54,135 nucleotides of DNA from an uncultured Actinomycetes bacterium (GCA_903870905.1 CAIQEU010000008.1:1-54135); one strand, 5' to 3'; positions 36,924-46,475 are shown, counted from the stretch's first letter. Translations and numbers: made by a program. Notes: generated from the letters alone by a model not told the origin.

Positions 36924-38099
36924 ATGATCTTCAAGCGACGAGATCGAGACGGAGCTGACCAGGGGTCGAATGCCGCATCGGTAATTCCTGAAGGCAGTGC
37001 CGTCAATGCTGATGACCGTGGCACTCCCCCATCGATTGAGGAGCCTTCCGACTCGGTTGATGACCACGACTCCCCCACGATGACTCCAACCGATCGGGAT
37101 CGCTCTGACCGGTTTAGCTGGGGCGACGGAGACATCATCATCAATCCCCGCCCCGCACCCGAGGGTACGCCGTCTGGTGACGACGAGAGCGAGGATGAGG
37201 ACGAGGAACTTCCGCTCCTTGAGTCAGACGCCGAGGAGGACGAGGACGAAGAGGACCTCGACGAGAGCGAGGAAGAGGCCCAGGTGGCCGCTTCCGGCGA
37301 ACCGTTGCGCAAGCAGTACCCCCTGCCCCGAGTCATGGCAGTCGCGAATCAAAAGGGTGGAGTGGGCAAGACCACGACCACGGTGAACCTCAGCGCCGCG
37401 CTGGCTGATCTTGGGTACCGGGTGCTCGTGCTCGACCTTGATCCCCAAGGAAACGCAACGACTGGCCTCGGGATTGATGCCAGGAACTTCGAGTTGTCGA
37501 TGTACGACGTGCTGATGCGTGACGCAGACCTCGCCGACGTCATTGAACCAACCTCGGTGGGGAACCTCTTTGTCGGACCGGCCACCATTGACCTTGCCGG
37601 CGTTGAAATCGAGCTGGTCTCTGCCTTCAGTCGTGAATTGAAGCTGAAGCGTGCGATCTCCTCGGTGATCGATGACTTCGACTACATCCTGATCGACTGC
37701 CCACCGAGCTTGGGCCTCATCACCATCAACGGCCTCGCAGCCGCCACTGAGGTCCTCGTGCCAATCCAGTGCGAGTACTACGCCCTCGAGGGCCTCGGAC
37801 AACTCCTGCGCAACGTGAAGCTGGTCTCAGGGAGCCTCAATCCAGTCCTCGAGGTCTCCACCATCGTCCTCACGATGTACGACTCCCGGACCCGGCTCGC
37901 CGCCGATGTTGCCATGGAGGTGCGGAACCACTTCCCGAATGAAGTGTGTGACAGCGTGATCCCTCGAACGGTCCGATTGTCGGAGGCGCCGTCGTTTGGC
38001 CAGCCCATCACCGTGTTTGACCCAACATCTCGAGGCGCGAAGGCGTATCGGGCACTTGCGAGAGAGGTAAGCAATGGCGCGTCCAAGCGGACTGGGTAA
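36924..38099 (+). CDS. parA: Chromosome-partitioning ATPase ParA with long acidic N-terminal extension
   Basis: The ATPase core starts near residue 136: deviant Walker A NQKGGVGKTTTT (KGGVGKT at 144-150), LDLDPQGNATTGLG, and IDCPPSLGLITING. It forms an ATP-dependent gradient on the nucleoid that moves ParB-parS complexes. Before the core lie about 135 residues rich in Asp, Glu, Ser and Pro, with a nearly uninterrupted acidic stretch near residues 85-120. ATG 36924 has GGAG upstream; an earlier start would lengthen the protein further. Even a late start would keep most of the extension, because no good start lies closer. It overlaps parB by 26 bases. Confidence 0.95.
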   Translation: MIFKRRDRDGADQGSNAASVIPEGSAVNADDRGTPPSIEEPSDSVDDHDSPTMTPTDRDRSDRFSWGDGDIIINPRPAPEGTPSGDDESEDEDEELPLLESDAEEDEDEEDLDESEEEAQVAASGEPLRKQYPLPRVMAVANQKGGVGKTTTTVNLSAALADLGYRVLVLDLDPQGNATTGLGIDARNFELSMYDVLMRDADLADVIEPTSVGNLFVGPATIDLAGVEIELVSAFSRELKLKRAISSVIDDFDYILIDCPPSLGLITINGLAAATEVLVPIQCEYYALEGLGQLLRNVKLVSGSLNPVLEVSTIVLTMYDSRTRLAADVAMEVRNHFPNEVCDSVIPRTVRLSEAPSFGQPITVFDPTSRGAKAYRALAREVSNGASKRTG

Positions 38100-38991
38100 A
38101 GGGCTCGGGGCCCTGATCCCCACAGAAGTCACCAATGACCGCACCTCGGTCCTCCGAGAGGTTCCCATTGGGGCGATTCGCCCCAATGCCTACCAACCTC
38201 GCTCCGTCTTCGACGAGGAAGCTATGGCCAACCTCGCAGCGTCGATTAAGGAACTCGGTGTGCTCCAGCCAATTTTGGTGCGCGAACTCCAAGGGGAAGC
38301 CGAAGCCTATGAGCTGGTCGCTGGCGAACGCCGGTGGCGTGCTTCACGCCGTGCCGGTCTCCAGACGATCCCTGTGCTCGTCCGGAGCGAGACCGATGGC
38401 CGCTCAAGCCTCGAACAAGCGCTGGTGGAGAACGTGCAGCGGGCCGACCTCAACGTGTTGGAAGAAGCCGCTGCCTATCAACAGTTGATCGATGAATTCT
38501 CGTTGACTCACGACCAGGTTGCCCAGCGGGTGGGTAAGAGCCGGACGGCGATTACCAACACGCTCCGCCTCCTCCAACTACCAACCGCAGTGCAGGCGCT
38601 GTTGTCCCAGGGACGCCTGAGTGCGGGCCACGGCCGCGCGCTTCTCGCCTCGAGCGATGCTGGGCTCCAAGAACTCCTCGCCGAGCGGTGCGTCGACGAG
38701 GGACTCTCGGTTCGAGCGCTCGAAGCAATTCTCCGTGGTGATGAGCCGGACATCGACGCAGGGCCGCTGCCAGGAGGGACGACGACGCCACCATCTGGCA
38801 CGTCGGTGCTCCGCAAGCTCCCTGACCCCATGGTGCTCGAGCTCGAGGAGTTGCTGTCGGATCACCTCGCTACTCGGGTGAAGGTTGATCTCCGAAAGAC
38901 GCGGGGCAAGTTGATGGTTGAGTTCGCGACCCTCGAGGACCTCGAGCGCATCTACCGCGCCATGTTGGGGTCGACGCCACCCTCAACCTGA
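38074..38991 (+). CDS. parB: Chromosome-partitioning protein ParB
   Basis: The 305-residue protein has the ParB N-domain with NAYQPR and the CTP-binding box GERRWRASRRAG (about residues 84-95), the helix-turn-helix LTHDQVAQRVGKSRTAITNTLRLLQLP, and a C-terminal dimerisation domain. It loads at parS and slides as a CTP clamp. GAGAGG precedes the ATG; the start lies inside parA. Four matching parS sites are upstream, so the system is complete. Confidence 0.97.
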   Translation: MARPSGLGKGLGALIPTEVTNDRTSVLREVPIGAIRPNAYQPRSVFDEEAMANLAASIKELGVLQPILVRELQGEAEAYELVAGERRWRASRRAGLQTIPVLVRSETDGRSSLEQALVENVQRADLNVLEEAAAYQQLIDEFSLTHDQVAQRVGKSRTAITNTLRLLQLPTAVQALLSQGRLSAGHGRALLASSDAGLQELLAERCVDEGLSVRALEAILRGDEPDIDAGPLPGGTTTPPSGTSVLRKLPDPMVLELEELLSDHLATRVKVDLRKTRGKLMVEFATLEDLERIYRAMLGSTPPST

Positions 38992-39032
38992 GGCTTGGTC
39001 ACGCCACCGTGGGAGTGATGTAGAGGTTCATA

Positions 39033-39055
39033 CACAACCTTACCCACAGGTTGTG
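39033..39055. terminator. Hairpin between parB and the cwlM-like gene, containing DnaA-box-like sequences
   Basis: CACAACCT (39033-39040) pairs with AGGTTGTG (39048-39055) over a 7-base loop. It includes TTACCCACA (39040-39048) and, reverse, TGTGGATTG (39052-39060). It may be a terminator, DnaA boxes or both. Confidence 0.55.
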
Positions 39056-39072
39056 GATTGTCAGATACCTGT

Positions 39073-39089
39073 CACTCAACCGTTGAGTG
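39073..39089. terminator. Second convergent hairpin downstream of parB
   Basis: CACTCAAC and GTTGAGTG are perfect 8-base arms around one C. With the hairpin at 39033-39055 it probably ends both convergent transcripts. No gene lies in 38992-39126. Confidence 0.6.
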
Positions 39090-39126
39090 ATGGTCGCGAC
39101 TCACCAGTTTGCGACCATCTCGATGT

Positions 39127-40113
39127 TCACCCGAGGGGTGCACTGGTCGCCGCCGAAGCACGAAAGTCCAGGAATCCCTTGGAGAGATTGGCGGAGAGGG
39201 CGAGGACGTCGAGCTCGTTCAGCCCCTGGACGCCGACGTCGACGACCACCGCAGTCATTTGGGTTTCTCGCAAGATCGGTGTCGCCATTCCCTGGACGAT
39301 GACACTCCCCCCACTCCCCACCGCTGGAATGGCATCAGCGAGTGCGAGTGCGAGTCGCTCTCCACTCGACGAGGCCGAAGAGTACCCCTTATAGAACGCT
39401 GTTCTATATCCATGGAGCTGTGCTGCTGCTCGCAGGCCGATGTAGCAGTGTGCTCCGAGGGCGTTGGCTTCAGTGGCTTGTGGCGATTCACCAGTGCTGC
39501 GGAGTCGGTGGACTGCCACCCCTCGGTTGGCCAACGACGCAGAGAAGGCGACGACTGCAGGCTCCATACTCCCGAGGTCACCGAGAGCCACGATGACCTC
39601 GTCGCCACGGAGCACCTCAGCCTCTCGCACCGCAGTCACCAAGGTGATGGTGTCCCGACGAGGGGTCACCCTGCTCAGTGCAGCAACGGTTGCACTGTCG
39701 GCGACTGCTGTCGGTGCGAGACCTGAATTTCGTTGGAATTCCGCCACGGCATTGGCCGTCAGCGGGCCGTAGATCCCATCGACTCGACCGGCATCGAAAC
39801 CGAGTGCGGCGAGTTGCTGTTGGAGATCGGCGACGTCGTCGCCTCGGAGCATGGGGGAGTGGATGGTCAGATCACGCGAGCCGAGTTGGTAGCCGGCTTC
39901 AACGAGCACGTGCCAGGTCGCGCCATCGACGATCCCGCTGATGGGGAGGCCTCTGCGGCGCTGGAACGACTGCACTGCTGCTGTGGTGGACGCGCCGAAG
40001 ACCGCGCTGAGATCTCCACTCGAGATCCCGAGCGCGGCCAGTCGGTCCTGAACCTCTGCGACGAGTGCGGACGTGGCCCCTTCGGCGAGCGGAAGCTCGC
40101 CCGGGTCACTCAC
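39127..40113 (-). CDS. CwlM-like protein: two peptidoglycan-binding domains plus degenerate amidase_3 domain
   Basis: The 328-residue protein has two PG_binding_1 modules (about residues 10-75 and 88-150) and an amidase_3-like domain (about 172-315). In the latter, the expected zinc His in a DPGHGG motif is replaced (VALGDLGSM), the second zinc His in an SIHAN-type motif is missing (CYIGLRA), and the catalytic Glu position reads VDVG. No signal peptide is present. Position beside trxA-trxB and parB equals that of mycobacterial CwlM, a cytoplasmic regulator of peptidoglycan precursor synthesis rather than a hydrolase. The GTG start overlaps the trxA stop as GTGA. Confidence 0.85.
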   Translation of the reverse strand: MSDPGELPLAEGATSALVAEVQDRLAALGISSGDLSAVFGASTTAAVQSFQRRRGLPISGIVDGATWHVLVEAGYQLGSRDLTIHSPMLRGDDVADLQQQLAALGFDAGRVDGIYGPLTANAVAEFQRNSGLAPTAVADSATVAALSRVTPRRDTITLVTAVREAEVLRGDEVIVALGDLGSMEPAVVAFSASLANRGVAVHRLRSTGESPQATEANALGAHCYIGLRAAAQLHGYRTAFYKGYSSASSSGERLALALADAIPAVGSGGSVIVQGMATPILRETQMTAVVVDVGVQGLNELDVLALSANLSKGFLDFRASAATSAPLG

Positions 40114-40433
40114 AGGTACTTCGACAGGCTTTCGACCAGTGCGCCCTTGGGCTTGGCTCCAACGATGCGGTCCACTTCGACGCCATCTTTGAAGACGATG
40201 AGGGAGGGGATCGACATGACGCCGTAGCGGCGGGTGACCTCAAAGTTGTCGTCGATGTTCAACTTGGCAACGGTGAGGCCAGGGTTCTCGAGGGCAATCT
40301 CATCGAGAATCGGGGCGATCTGCTTGCAGGGACCGCACCACTCAGCCCAGAAGTCGACAACGACGGCGCCGCTGGCCGAACCGATCTGCTCGTCGAAGGT
40401 GCTGTCGGAGAGTTGCATCACGTGCTCGCTCAT
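40110..40433 (-). CDS. trxA: Thioredoxin
   Basis: The 107-residue protein has the classic active site WAEWCGPCK (C33, C36), preceding helix and the cis-Pro SIPSLIVFKDG. It reduces protein disulfides and is recycled by the adjacent reductase. ATG 40433 has GAAAGG 8 bases upstream; the 62-bp gap to trxB is read through. The 3' end is coupled to the cwlM-like gene. Confidence 0.97.
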   Translation of the reverse strand: MSEHVMQLSDSTFDEQIGSASGAVVVDFWAEWCGPCKQIAPILDEIALENPGLTVAKLNIDDNFEVTRRYGVMSIPSLIVFKDGVEVDRIVGAKPKGALVESLSKYL

Positions 40434-40495
40434 GGTGTGCCTTTCACTACTCGGGTGCATGGAGAACGCCGAAGAGGGCTCCATTGTTCCACGGG

Positions 40496-41446
40496 TTAGT
40501 GACCTGTCGACTCCAAGAACCGTTCAGCGTCAATTGCAGCCATGCATCCTGACCCTGCCGAGGTGATCGCTTGGCGATAGACGTGGTCTTGGACGTCGCC
40601 GCAGGCGAAGACTCCCTCGACCGAGGTGCGTGATCCTTCGCCCATGGCGATGTAGCCGTTCTCGTGCAGGGAAAGTTGCCCTTCGAAAATCGACGTGTTC
40701 GGAACGTGCCCAATGGCCACAAAGAGACCAGTTGCCGAGAGGCCGCGCTCCTCTCCGGTCACCGTGTCCAAAAGGGTCAACGAGGCCAGCTTCTCGTCAC
40801 CGTGAATTGCGGCGACTTGGGTGTTCCAGTGCACGGTGATCTTCTCGTTGGAAAGTGCCCGGTCCTGCATGATCTTCGACGCCCGGAGCTGGTCTCGGCG
40901 GACGATCAGGTGCACCGTCGAGGCGAACCTGGTCAAGAACATGGCTTCTTCGAGCGCCGAGTCGCCACCACCAACGACGGCGATTTCTTGACCACGGAAG
41001 AAGAATCCATCACACGTTGCACAGGTGGAGACGCCGTAGCCGAGCAGGCGATCCTCACCGTCGAGGCCGAGCATGAGCGAACGAGCGCCGGTGGCCACGA
41101 TCACCGCATCGGCGGTGTAGGCCGGCTCGCCGTCGCCGACGAAGATCTTGAACGGCCGGGCCGAGAAGTCCACTGCTGAGGCCTTGGCGGTGACGAGCTC
41201 TGCGCCGAACCGGAGTGCCTGCTCCCTCATCGACGCCATGAGCTCGGGGCCGGTGACGCCAGTTGGGAACCCGGGGAAGTTCTCGACTTCAGTGGTCAGC
41301 ATCAACTGGCCACCGGGCTGGTCGGAGGTTGAGGAGGGTTCACCCTCGAGCACCAGTGGCTCGAGTTGGGCTCGAGCGGTGTAGACCGCGGCGGTCAATC
41401 CAGCAGGTCCTGATCCGAGGATCAGAACGTTTCGGTGTTCAGTCAC
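40496..41446 (-). CDS. trxB: Thioredoxin reductase
   Basis: The 316-residue flavoprotein has an FAD-binding [10 protein letters not shown], the redox site CATC (C142, C145), an NADPH-binding [11 protein letters not shown] and the C-terminal FACGDVQD. It passes electrons from NADPH to thioredoxin. GTG 41446 has AGAGGG 7 bases upstream and overlaps the upstream membrane-protein gene by 8 bases. Confidence 0.97.
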   Translation of the reverse strand: MTEHRNVLILGSGPAGLTAAVYTARAQLEPLVLEGEPSSTSDQPGGQLMLTTEVENFPGFPTGVTGPELMASMREQALRFGAELVTAKASAVDFSARPFKIFVGDGEPAYTADAVIVATGARSLMLGLDGEDRLLGYGVSTCATCDGFFFRGQEIAVVGGGDSALEEAMFLTRFASTVHLIVRRDQLRASKIMQDRALSNEKITVHWNTQVAAIHGDEKLASLTLLDTVTGEERGLSATGLFVAIGHVPNTSIFEGQLSLHENGYIAMGEGSRTSVEGVFACGDVQDHVYRQAITSAGSGCMAAIDAERFLESTGH

Positions 41447-41765
41447 GGATTCCCTCTCGCGCGTTGGCGTGATGTTGCCGGAAGATCCACCATCCACCAC
41501 CGAGGAGAAGCACGGCGAGGAGTGCGTAGCTCAGCCAGACGTGGTGGGCGAACAGGTAGACGTCGAGGAATCGAATGGCGCCAACGGAGAGTGCCACGAT
41601 GACGACCATGGCCACGGTGACCATGAGGAGGCCGAAGACGAACCCCCGCACCACCAGAATGATGGGGCGAACGATCTGGTCACGAACTCGGTCGACGAAT
41701 TGGTCGACGAGTTCGGCGGCTTTCGCCGGCCACTCGTCAACTGGGGGAATTCCACGATCTGCCAC
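41439..41765 (-). CDS. Small membrane protein of the trxB operon
   Basis: The 108-residue protein has a soluble N-terminus (1-32, charged) and two membrane segments (about 36-62 and 76-95), ending in a basic, His-containing tail. No family was recognised. It lies in the operon between degV and trxB and overlaps trxB. The start is GTG; there is no strong ribosome site. Small two-helix proteins are common in this position, but no function can be assigned. Confidence 0.75.
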   Translation of the reverse strand: MADRGIPPVDEWPAKAAELVDQFVDRVRDQIVRPIILVVRGFVFGLLMVTVAMVVIVALSVGAIRFLDVYLFAHHVWLSYALLAVLLLGGGWWIFRQHHANAREGIRD

Positions 41766-41791
41766 AGACTCAACCTAGCCGCGCGTGATCC

Positions 41792-42631
41792 TCAGTTGGC
41801 CACCGTCTGGTAGCAGAGCCCGATGATGCCAGGGCCACCGTGCGTCCCAACGACGGGGCCGAGGTCGCAGATGATGAGGTCGGTCCCGAGGTCCACATCG
41901 CTCAATTGAGCGAGCAACTGGTCGACGTCATCGGCGTCTCCGTGGGCAATGGCCACCCGAGTGAAGGGCGCGTCTTGCTTCACCTTGTCGGCGAGGTACT
42001 TGATCGCCCGGGATCGGGTCCGTTGCCTGGACTCCTCTTCGACGACACCGTCACGCAGTTCCAAGATGGGCTTGATGGAGAGCAGGGATCCAATCATGCC
42101 CTTGGCCCCACCGACGCGTCCGCCCTTGACCAGGTGCTCCAAGGTGTCGAGCACGCCCATGACGTGGGTGCGGGGAATGGAGGCAACGGCGTGCCCGGCA
42201 ATCGTGGCGGCATCGGCGCCTGCCTTGGCCTCGTCGGCTGCGGCGAGGGCGATGAGCCCTTGCGCCATGGTGACCGCCTTCGAGTCGACGACGGTGACGA
42301 ATCCATCCATGGTGTCGGCGGCGGCCTTGGCCGATTGGTAGGTGCCAGAGAGTGCGGCCGACAAGGTGATGCAGACCACACCGTCGTAGCCATCGGCCTT
42401 CGCCGCGTCGAACACCATCTGGAATGCCCCAGGTGACGGCGCGGCAGTTTCGGGGAGCTCCTTCTCGGTTCGGCAGAGTTCCCAGAACTTCGTTGGGCTC
42501 AGCTCGACGCGATCGGTGTACTCCTGTGCACCGAAGCGAATGGAGAGCGGAACAATGGCGATGTCGTGCGCATCAGCGAGTTCCGGTGGCAAGTCACACG
42601 CAGAGTCGGTGACGATCTTGATCTTGGCCAT
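41792..42631 (-). CDS. DegV-family fatty-acid-binding protein
   Basis: This 279-residue protein has the DegV start IKIVTDSACDLPPEL, the lipid-binding loop CITLSAALSGTYQSA and SLLSIKPILELRDG. Family members hold a fatty acid; some (FakB) present it to the FakA kinase for phospholipid synthesis. No fakA gene is visible here. ATG 42631 has GGGGGGAA before it. Confidence 0.92.
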   Translation of the reverse strand: MAKIKIVTDSACDLPPELADAHDIAIVPLSIRFGAQEYTDRVELSPTKFWELCRTEKELPETAAPSPGAFQMVFDAAKADGYDGVVCITLSAALSGTYQSAKAAADTMDGFVTVVDSKAVTMAQGLIALAAADEAKAGADAATIAGHAVASIPRTHVMGVLDTLEHLVKGGRVGGAKGMIGSLLSIKPILELRDGVVEEESRQRTRSRAIKYLADKVKQDAPFTRVAIAHGDADDVDQLLAQLSDVDLGTDLIICDLGPVVGTHGGPGIIGLCYQTVAN

Positions 42632-42693
42632 AGTTCCCCCCGGAGGCTTGGTTCCCTGTCAGTCTGTCACGGCTCGCTCCTCGGCGAGGGTGC

Positions 42694-44421
42694 TCACAGG
42701 GGTCGTTCGTAGTGTCGGATGAGCGCGAGGAAGAGCCCGTAGGTAACCCCCGCGCCAATCCCAGCACTACCGAGGCGGAAGAGGAGACCTCCGGTTGTCG
42801 TCGACGTGGAGAGGTTGACCGCCACAATGGCGACCAGCCCCATCGCCAGTGATGCACCGAGGACGCGCGTCACTGCACGGGCGGTTCCCGGTCCCATGAG
42901 GGCCCCCAAGTCCTTGCGCAGCCAGACGAAGCCCACCACTGCGGTGGCCGAGTAGGCAATGGAGTTGGCCAGGGCGAGTCCCGTCACGTGGAGTGGTTCA
43001 ACGAGGGCGATCGCCAAGGCGATGGTGAGGGCGTTCTCCACCACGTAGAGGGCGAACGCAGCGTGGCCGTGGTGTCGGGTTTGGAAGGCGCGAATCACGA
43101 ACTGGAAGATGCAGAATCCGGGAAGGCCGAGCGCGAAGGCGGCGAGGGCCTGGCCAGCCAGCGTGGCCTCCCCGCCACCCACGCTGTGCAGTCCGAGCAG
43201 GAGTTCCATGGCGGGCTTGGCGAGCACGAAGACGAGGACCGCAATGGGCACCATCAACACGACAATGGAGCGGAATCCCTTGGAGAAGTGGGCGGCGAAC
43301 GCGGTGTGGTCCTTTGCAGCGTGCGCCGATGCCAGCGCTGGGGTGAGCCCCGAGGTCACCGAGATGGACACGATGGCATACGGCGTCTGGAAGAAGATCC
43401 AGGCGTAGCTGTAGGCGCTGACTTGCCCGTTGCCGCCAAGGCCGAAGGCCAACCCCAAGATGACGAACAGCGCGATCTGGTTACAGATGACGAGGCCGAG
43501 GGTCCACGCACCGAGGCGTGCCACCTTCGCCACCGCTCGATCCTTCAGGTCAAAGCGCCATGACGCTCGCAAGATGTCGGTCTTGGCGAGGAACGGGAGG
43601 AGGAGGAGGGCTTGGGCGAGCACCCCTGCAGTGGTGCCCGCACCGAGGAGGAGCAGGCGGTTCGGCGAGGCGGCGAGGTCGGTCAACGACGGGGCTCGGC
43701 CCGCCTTGGCGAAGAGCACGAGGATGAGGATGCAGATGACGTTGTTCACCACCGGCACCCACATCGGTGGAGCAAAGATCCGGTGAACGTTGAGCAGCGA
43801 GGTGGTGAGAGCGAGCAGTCCGTAGAAGAAGATCTGGGGAACGAACCACCGCAGTAGCACCGTGGCCGCGTGGCGCTGCATCCCGAGGGTGACGGGATCG
43901 ATGGCAGCGGTGTGGTGGAGCCCCGTGAAGGCGTCGACGATCAGCGGCGCTCCAGCCACACAGACCACCGTCGCCACGGCGAGGCCGACGATCGACACCG
44001 TGAGGACCGCGGAGATGGACTTCCACGCGTCCTTGGCCCGGTGGTGTTCGAGTTCGGCGATGAAGACCGGCACGAAGGTGGCCGAGACGACCCCGCCGAG
44101 CACGAGGTCGAAGATCATGTTGGGAATCTGGTTGGCGAGGTTGAAGGCGTCGGCGATCGGTGTCAGGCCGAGCGCCCAGGCGAGGACCAGCACTCGGAGC
44201 AGCCCACTCCCTCTCGACACCATGGTGCCGAGCGCCATTGAGGAGACGGCGCTCCTCAGTCCAGCGGACTGCGTGCTGGATGGGGGAGTCGAGGCTGCTC
44301 CAGGGGATGGATCAGGAGTCTCGACGTCCCACTCCACGACGCCGGTTGGCTCGACCAGGAAGAGTGCCGGGTCATTGCCGCTCAGGTGGTCGTGGAGTTC
44401 TGGCTCCTCGTCATCAGCCAC
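42694..44421 (-). CDS. murJ: Lipid II flippase MurJ (MviN family)
   Basis: This 575-residue protein has about fourteen membrane helices starting with SSMALGTMVSRGSGLLRVLVL and DAFNLANQIPNMIFDLVLGG, the conserved MurJ N-terminal region. A soluble N-terminal tail of about 55 residues, rich in Pro, Glu and Ser, precedes them. It lacks the large cytoplasmic kinase-like and MviN C-terminal domains of mycobacterial MviN. It flips lipid II for peptidoglycan synthesis. The GTG start overlaps the upstream gene by 8 bases, in the order also found in mycobacteria. Confidence 0.93.
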   Translation of the reverse strand: MADDEEPELHDHLSGNDPALFLVEPTGVVEWDVETPDPSPGAASTPPSSTQSAGLRSAVSSMALGTMVSRGSGLLRVLVLAWALGLTPIADAFNLANQIPNMIFDLVLGGVVSATFVPVFIAELEHHRAKDAWKSISAVLTVSIVGLAVATVVCVAGAPLIVDAFTGLHHTAAIDPVTLGMQRHAATVLLRWFVPQIFFYGLLALTTSLLNVHRIFAPPMWVPVVNNVICILILVLFAKAGRAPSLTDLAASPNRLLLLGAGTTAGVLAQALLLLPFLAKTDILRASWRFDLKDRAVAKVARLGAWTLGLVICNQIALFVILGLAFGLGGNGQVSAYSYAWIFFQTPYAIVSISVTSGLTPALASAHAAKDHTAFAAHFSKGFRSIVVLMVPIAVLVFVLAKPAMELLLGLHSVGGGEATLAGQALAAFALGLPGFCIFQFVIRAFQTRHHGHAAFALYVVENALTIALAIALVEPLHVTGLALANSIAYSATAVVGFVWLRKDLGALMGPGTARAVTRVLGASLAMGLVAIVAVNLSTSTTTGGLLFRLGSAGIGAGVTYGLFLALIRHYERPL

Positions 44422-46423
44422 GGTGAGCCTTGTCCTTCGCTCGGCGACGCCAGGTCGTGAACCACCACCACGCGAGCACCGCTCCGGCCAGTCCAGTCAA
44501 GACGATGCCGACGAGGGAGAAGGCCGTGATCTGCGCGGTGACGAAGTTGTGCCCGAGTTGCAGGCGACCATCGGGGCTCGTCAAGGTGACGGAGATGGGT
44601 AAGTCACCAGTGGTGTCGGCCACGACGCTCACCCGCAAGGTTGTGGTGGGTTGCCGGACGATCACCGTCAGGAGATCACCACTCGGGAATCGGAGTCGTT
44701 GACTCGAGAGATGGACCAGCACCGTCAGCGGGAGCGGCGACGTCGACTGGAGGGTGATGGGAACTGAACCACTCCGCGAGGTGAGGGTCACCCCCTCGGC
44801 CGGCACGGTGACCGCTGACGTGATCGTCGAGAGGCGGTGGTTGAGGACACCGAGCTGCGCCTCAGGGATTCCTGGTCCGCTGGAGGCGTCCTCAACAGCG
44901 AGCAGCTGACGGTTGAGGGAAATGGCGATGCTCGGATCGGCACGCAGCATGGTGCTCACCGACGTCACCGTGGACCGTGCGTGCCGGAGCGTCGCTGCCA
45001 ACGTCGGCGTCAGCGGTACTCCGCTGGTGGAGGAGAGCGTTCGGGTCGGTGGTGCACCGTTGCCACCCACCGGGACCGTGGCGAAGAAAGAGGTCAACGT
45101 CACGGCGTGGAGGATGGGGGATGAGCGCAACCCCTCGAGCACGGTGGCCGCGAAGCTGGCTGGGGTGGTCTGTGGCCGAAGGACGAGGACGAATCCTCTG
45201 CGATCGGGGAGCCCAGGGAACTCGAAGTAGCCGAAGGCGAGCGCACCGAGGAGTTGGTTGGCGCTGAGCTGTGGGTTGGGCGATTGGGCGAGGAAGGTCG
45301 ACACCTCAGGATCGGCCATCGCAGCGGTAACCGAGGTTCCATTGTGCGCGGTCAGGGTGAAGGGCTGCCCTGGAGCAGATCCAAAGGATGGATCCGTGCT
45401 GACTGCACTCGACCCGACGATCAGATGACGGAGGTTCGAACCGGTGTAGCCAGCGATCGAAGGGACCACCGGGAGGTCATCGGTCACGGGGATTGAGCGC
45501 TTGGTGGCGAGGAGGCCCGCAGCCTCGAGCACGCTTCGGCCGGCGGCGAATTGGGCGGTCACCTCGCCACCGAGACCCTCGCGCCGCAGCGATTCGGCGT
45601 CGATCGGCACGTAGGTGGATCGCAGGACCTCGTCGCCGGCCAAGTGGCTGATCCGTCGGAGCGCCGAGGGGAGCCCAGCAGCACCTGCAGATGCCGCAAC
45701 GTTCACGAGGACCGGCGAAGGAATGGCGGTCGTTGCGACCGAAGGTGCATCGGCCGCGACCTCGGTCAGCGCTGCAGCAGGCCCGAGTGCCGCAGTCGTC
45801 GGGTTGGCCCCAGCATCGAGCACGACGACGGGAGCCACCGAGATGGTCGTCGTCGGTGCACCCTGCATCACCGTGATGAAGGTGGTGAACCTGGAGACGA
45901 CGGTCTCGTTCGTGATGGTGGTCACCACCATGGGGTAGACCCCGTTGCACGATGCCCCTGCACAGCGCATCGACAGCGTGGGGGCGCGGCGGCTGCAGGA
46001 TGCGCTCACCGGTCCAGAGATTCTCGTCCCACCCGCAGTACCGAGACCGAACCGAGCGTCGATCCTCTGGCCGGCACTGGCGAGACACGAACTCGGGAGC
46101 AGGATGGCCAGACTGGTGGCCGCGCCCGTCGGTGGCGACGCTGCGTCGCTCAGCAAGATCGATCGAGCGAACACCCTTGGGTAGAGGGCGAGACGGACCC
46201 GGGTCGCTGCTCGATCGGTAATCGCCCCGAGGTCGAGCGTGAGGTGGTTCACCACCGGGGTTGTCGGGTGGGGTGCAGCAGTCGTCGCGTCCATTGCCAC
46301 GAACGCAGCACCTGCCGGCGAAACGGTGCTCGCCCCAGCTGGGAGCCCCCACACTGCACACAGCGCCACGACGAGGCACGCCGAGGCCACGGTGCAACGG
46401 ACGGAGTTCTGCAGCGACACCAC
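44414..46423 (-). CDS. DUF6049-like membrane-anchored exported protein
   Basis: This 669-residue protein has a signal peptide (about 1-31), a long extracellular part with Ser/Thr/Val-rich beta domains, and one C-terminal membrane helix (about 635-658) with a basic cytoplasmic tail RRRAKDKAHRG. It occupies the same position as the conserved membrane protein next to mviN in mycobacteria, usually annotated DUF6049. Function is unknown but genetic context with murJ suggests envelope work. TAGCGT lies 6 bases before the GTG, indicating a leaderless message. Two tandem GTG codons make the exact start ambiguous by one residue. Confidence 0.8.
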   Translation of the reverse strand: MVSLQNSVRCTVASACLVVALCAVWGLPAGASTVSPAGAAFVAMDATTAAPHPTTPVVNHLTLDLGAITDRAATRVRLALYPRVFARSILLSDAASPPTGAATSLAILLPSSCLASAGQRIDARFGLGTAGGTRISGPVSASCSRRAPTLSMRCAGASCNGVYPMVVTTITNETVVSRFTTFITVMQGAPTTTISVAPVVVLDAGANPTTAALGPAAALTEVAADAPSVATTAIPSPVLVNVAASAGAAGLPSALRRISHLAGDEVLRSTYVPIDAESLRREGLGGEVTAQFAAGRSVLEAAGLLATKRSIPVTDDLPVVPSIAGYTGSNLRHLIVGSSAVSTDPSFGSAPGQPFTLTAHNGTSVTAAMADPEVSTFLAQSPNPQLSANQLLGALAFGYFEFPGLPDRRGFVLVLRPQTTPASFAATVLEGLRSSPILHAVTLTSFFATVPVGGNGAPPTRTLSSTSGVPLTPTLAATLRHARSTVTSVSTMLRADPSIAISLNRQLLAVEDASSGPGIPEAQLGVLNHRLSTITSAVTVPAEGVTLTSRSGSVPITLQSTSPLPLTVLVHLSSQRLRFPSGDLLTVIVRQPTTTLRVSVVADTTGDLPISVTLTSPDGRLQLGHNFVTAQITAFSLVGIVLTGLAGAVLAWWWFTTWRRRAKDKAHRG

Positions 46424-46429
46424 TGCCCA

Positions 46430-46468
46430 ACGCTACCCGGCGTCTCCAACGTGGCGGGGGCGTAAGGT
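46430..46468. promoter_or_regulatory. Divergent leaderless promoters of the murJ operon and pcnA
   Basis: On the minus strand TAGCGT (46430-46435) is 6 bases from GTG 46423; on the plus strand TAAGGT (46463-46468) is 7 bases from GTG 46476. The whole divergent region is only 52 bp. -35 elements are not obvious. Confidence 0.5.
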
Positions 46469-46475
46469 TGGCGCC

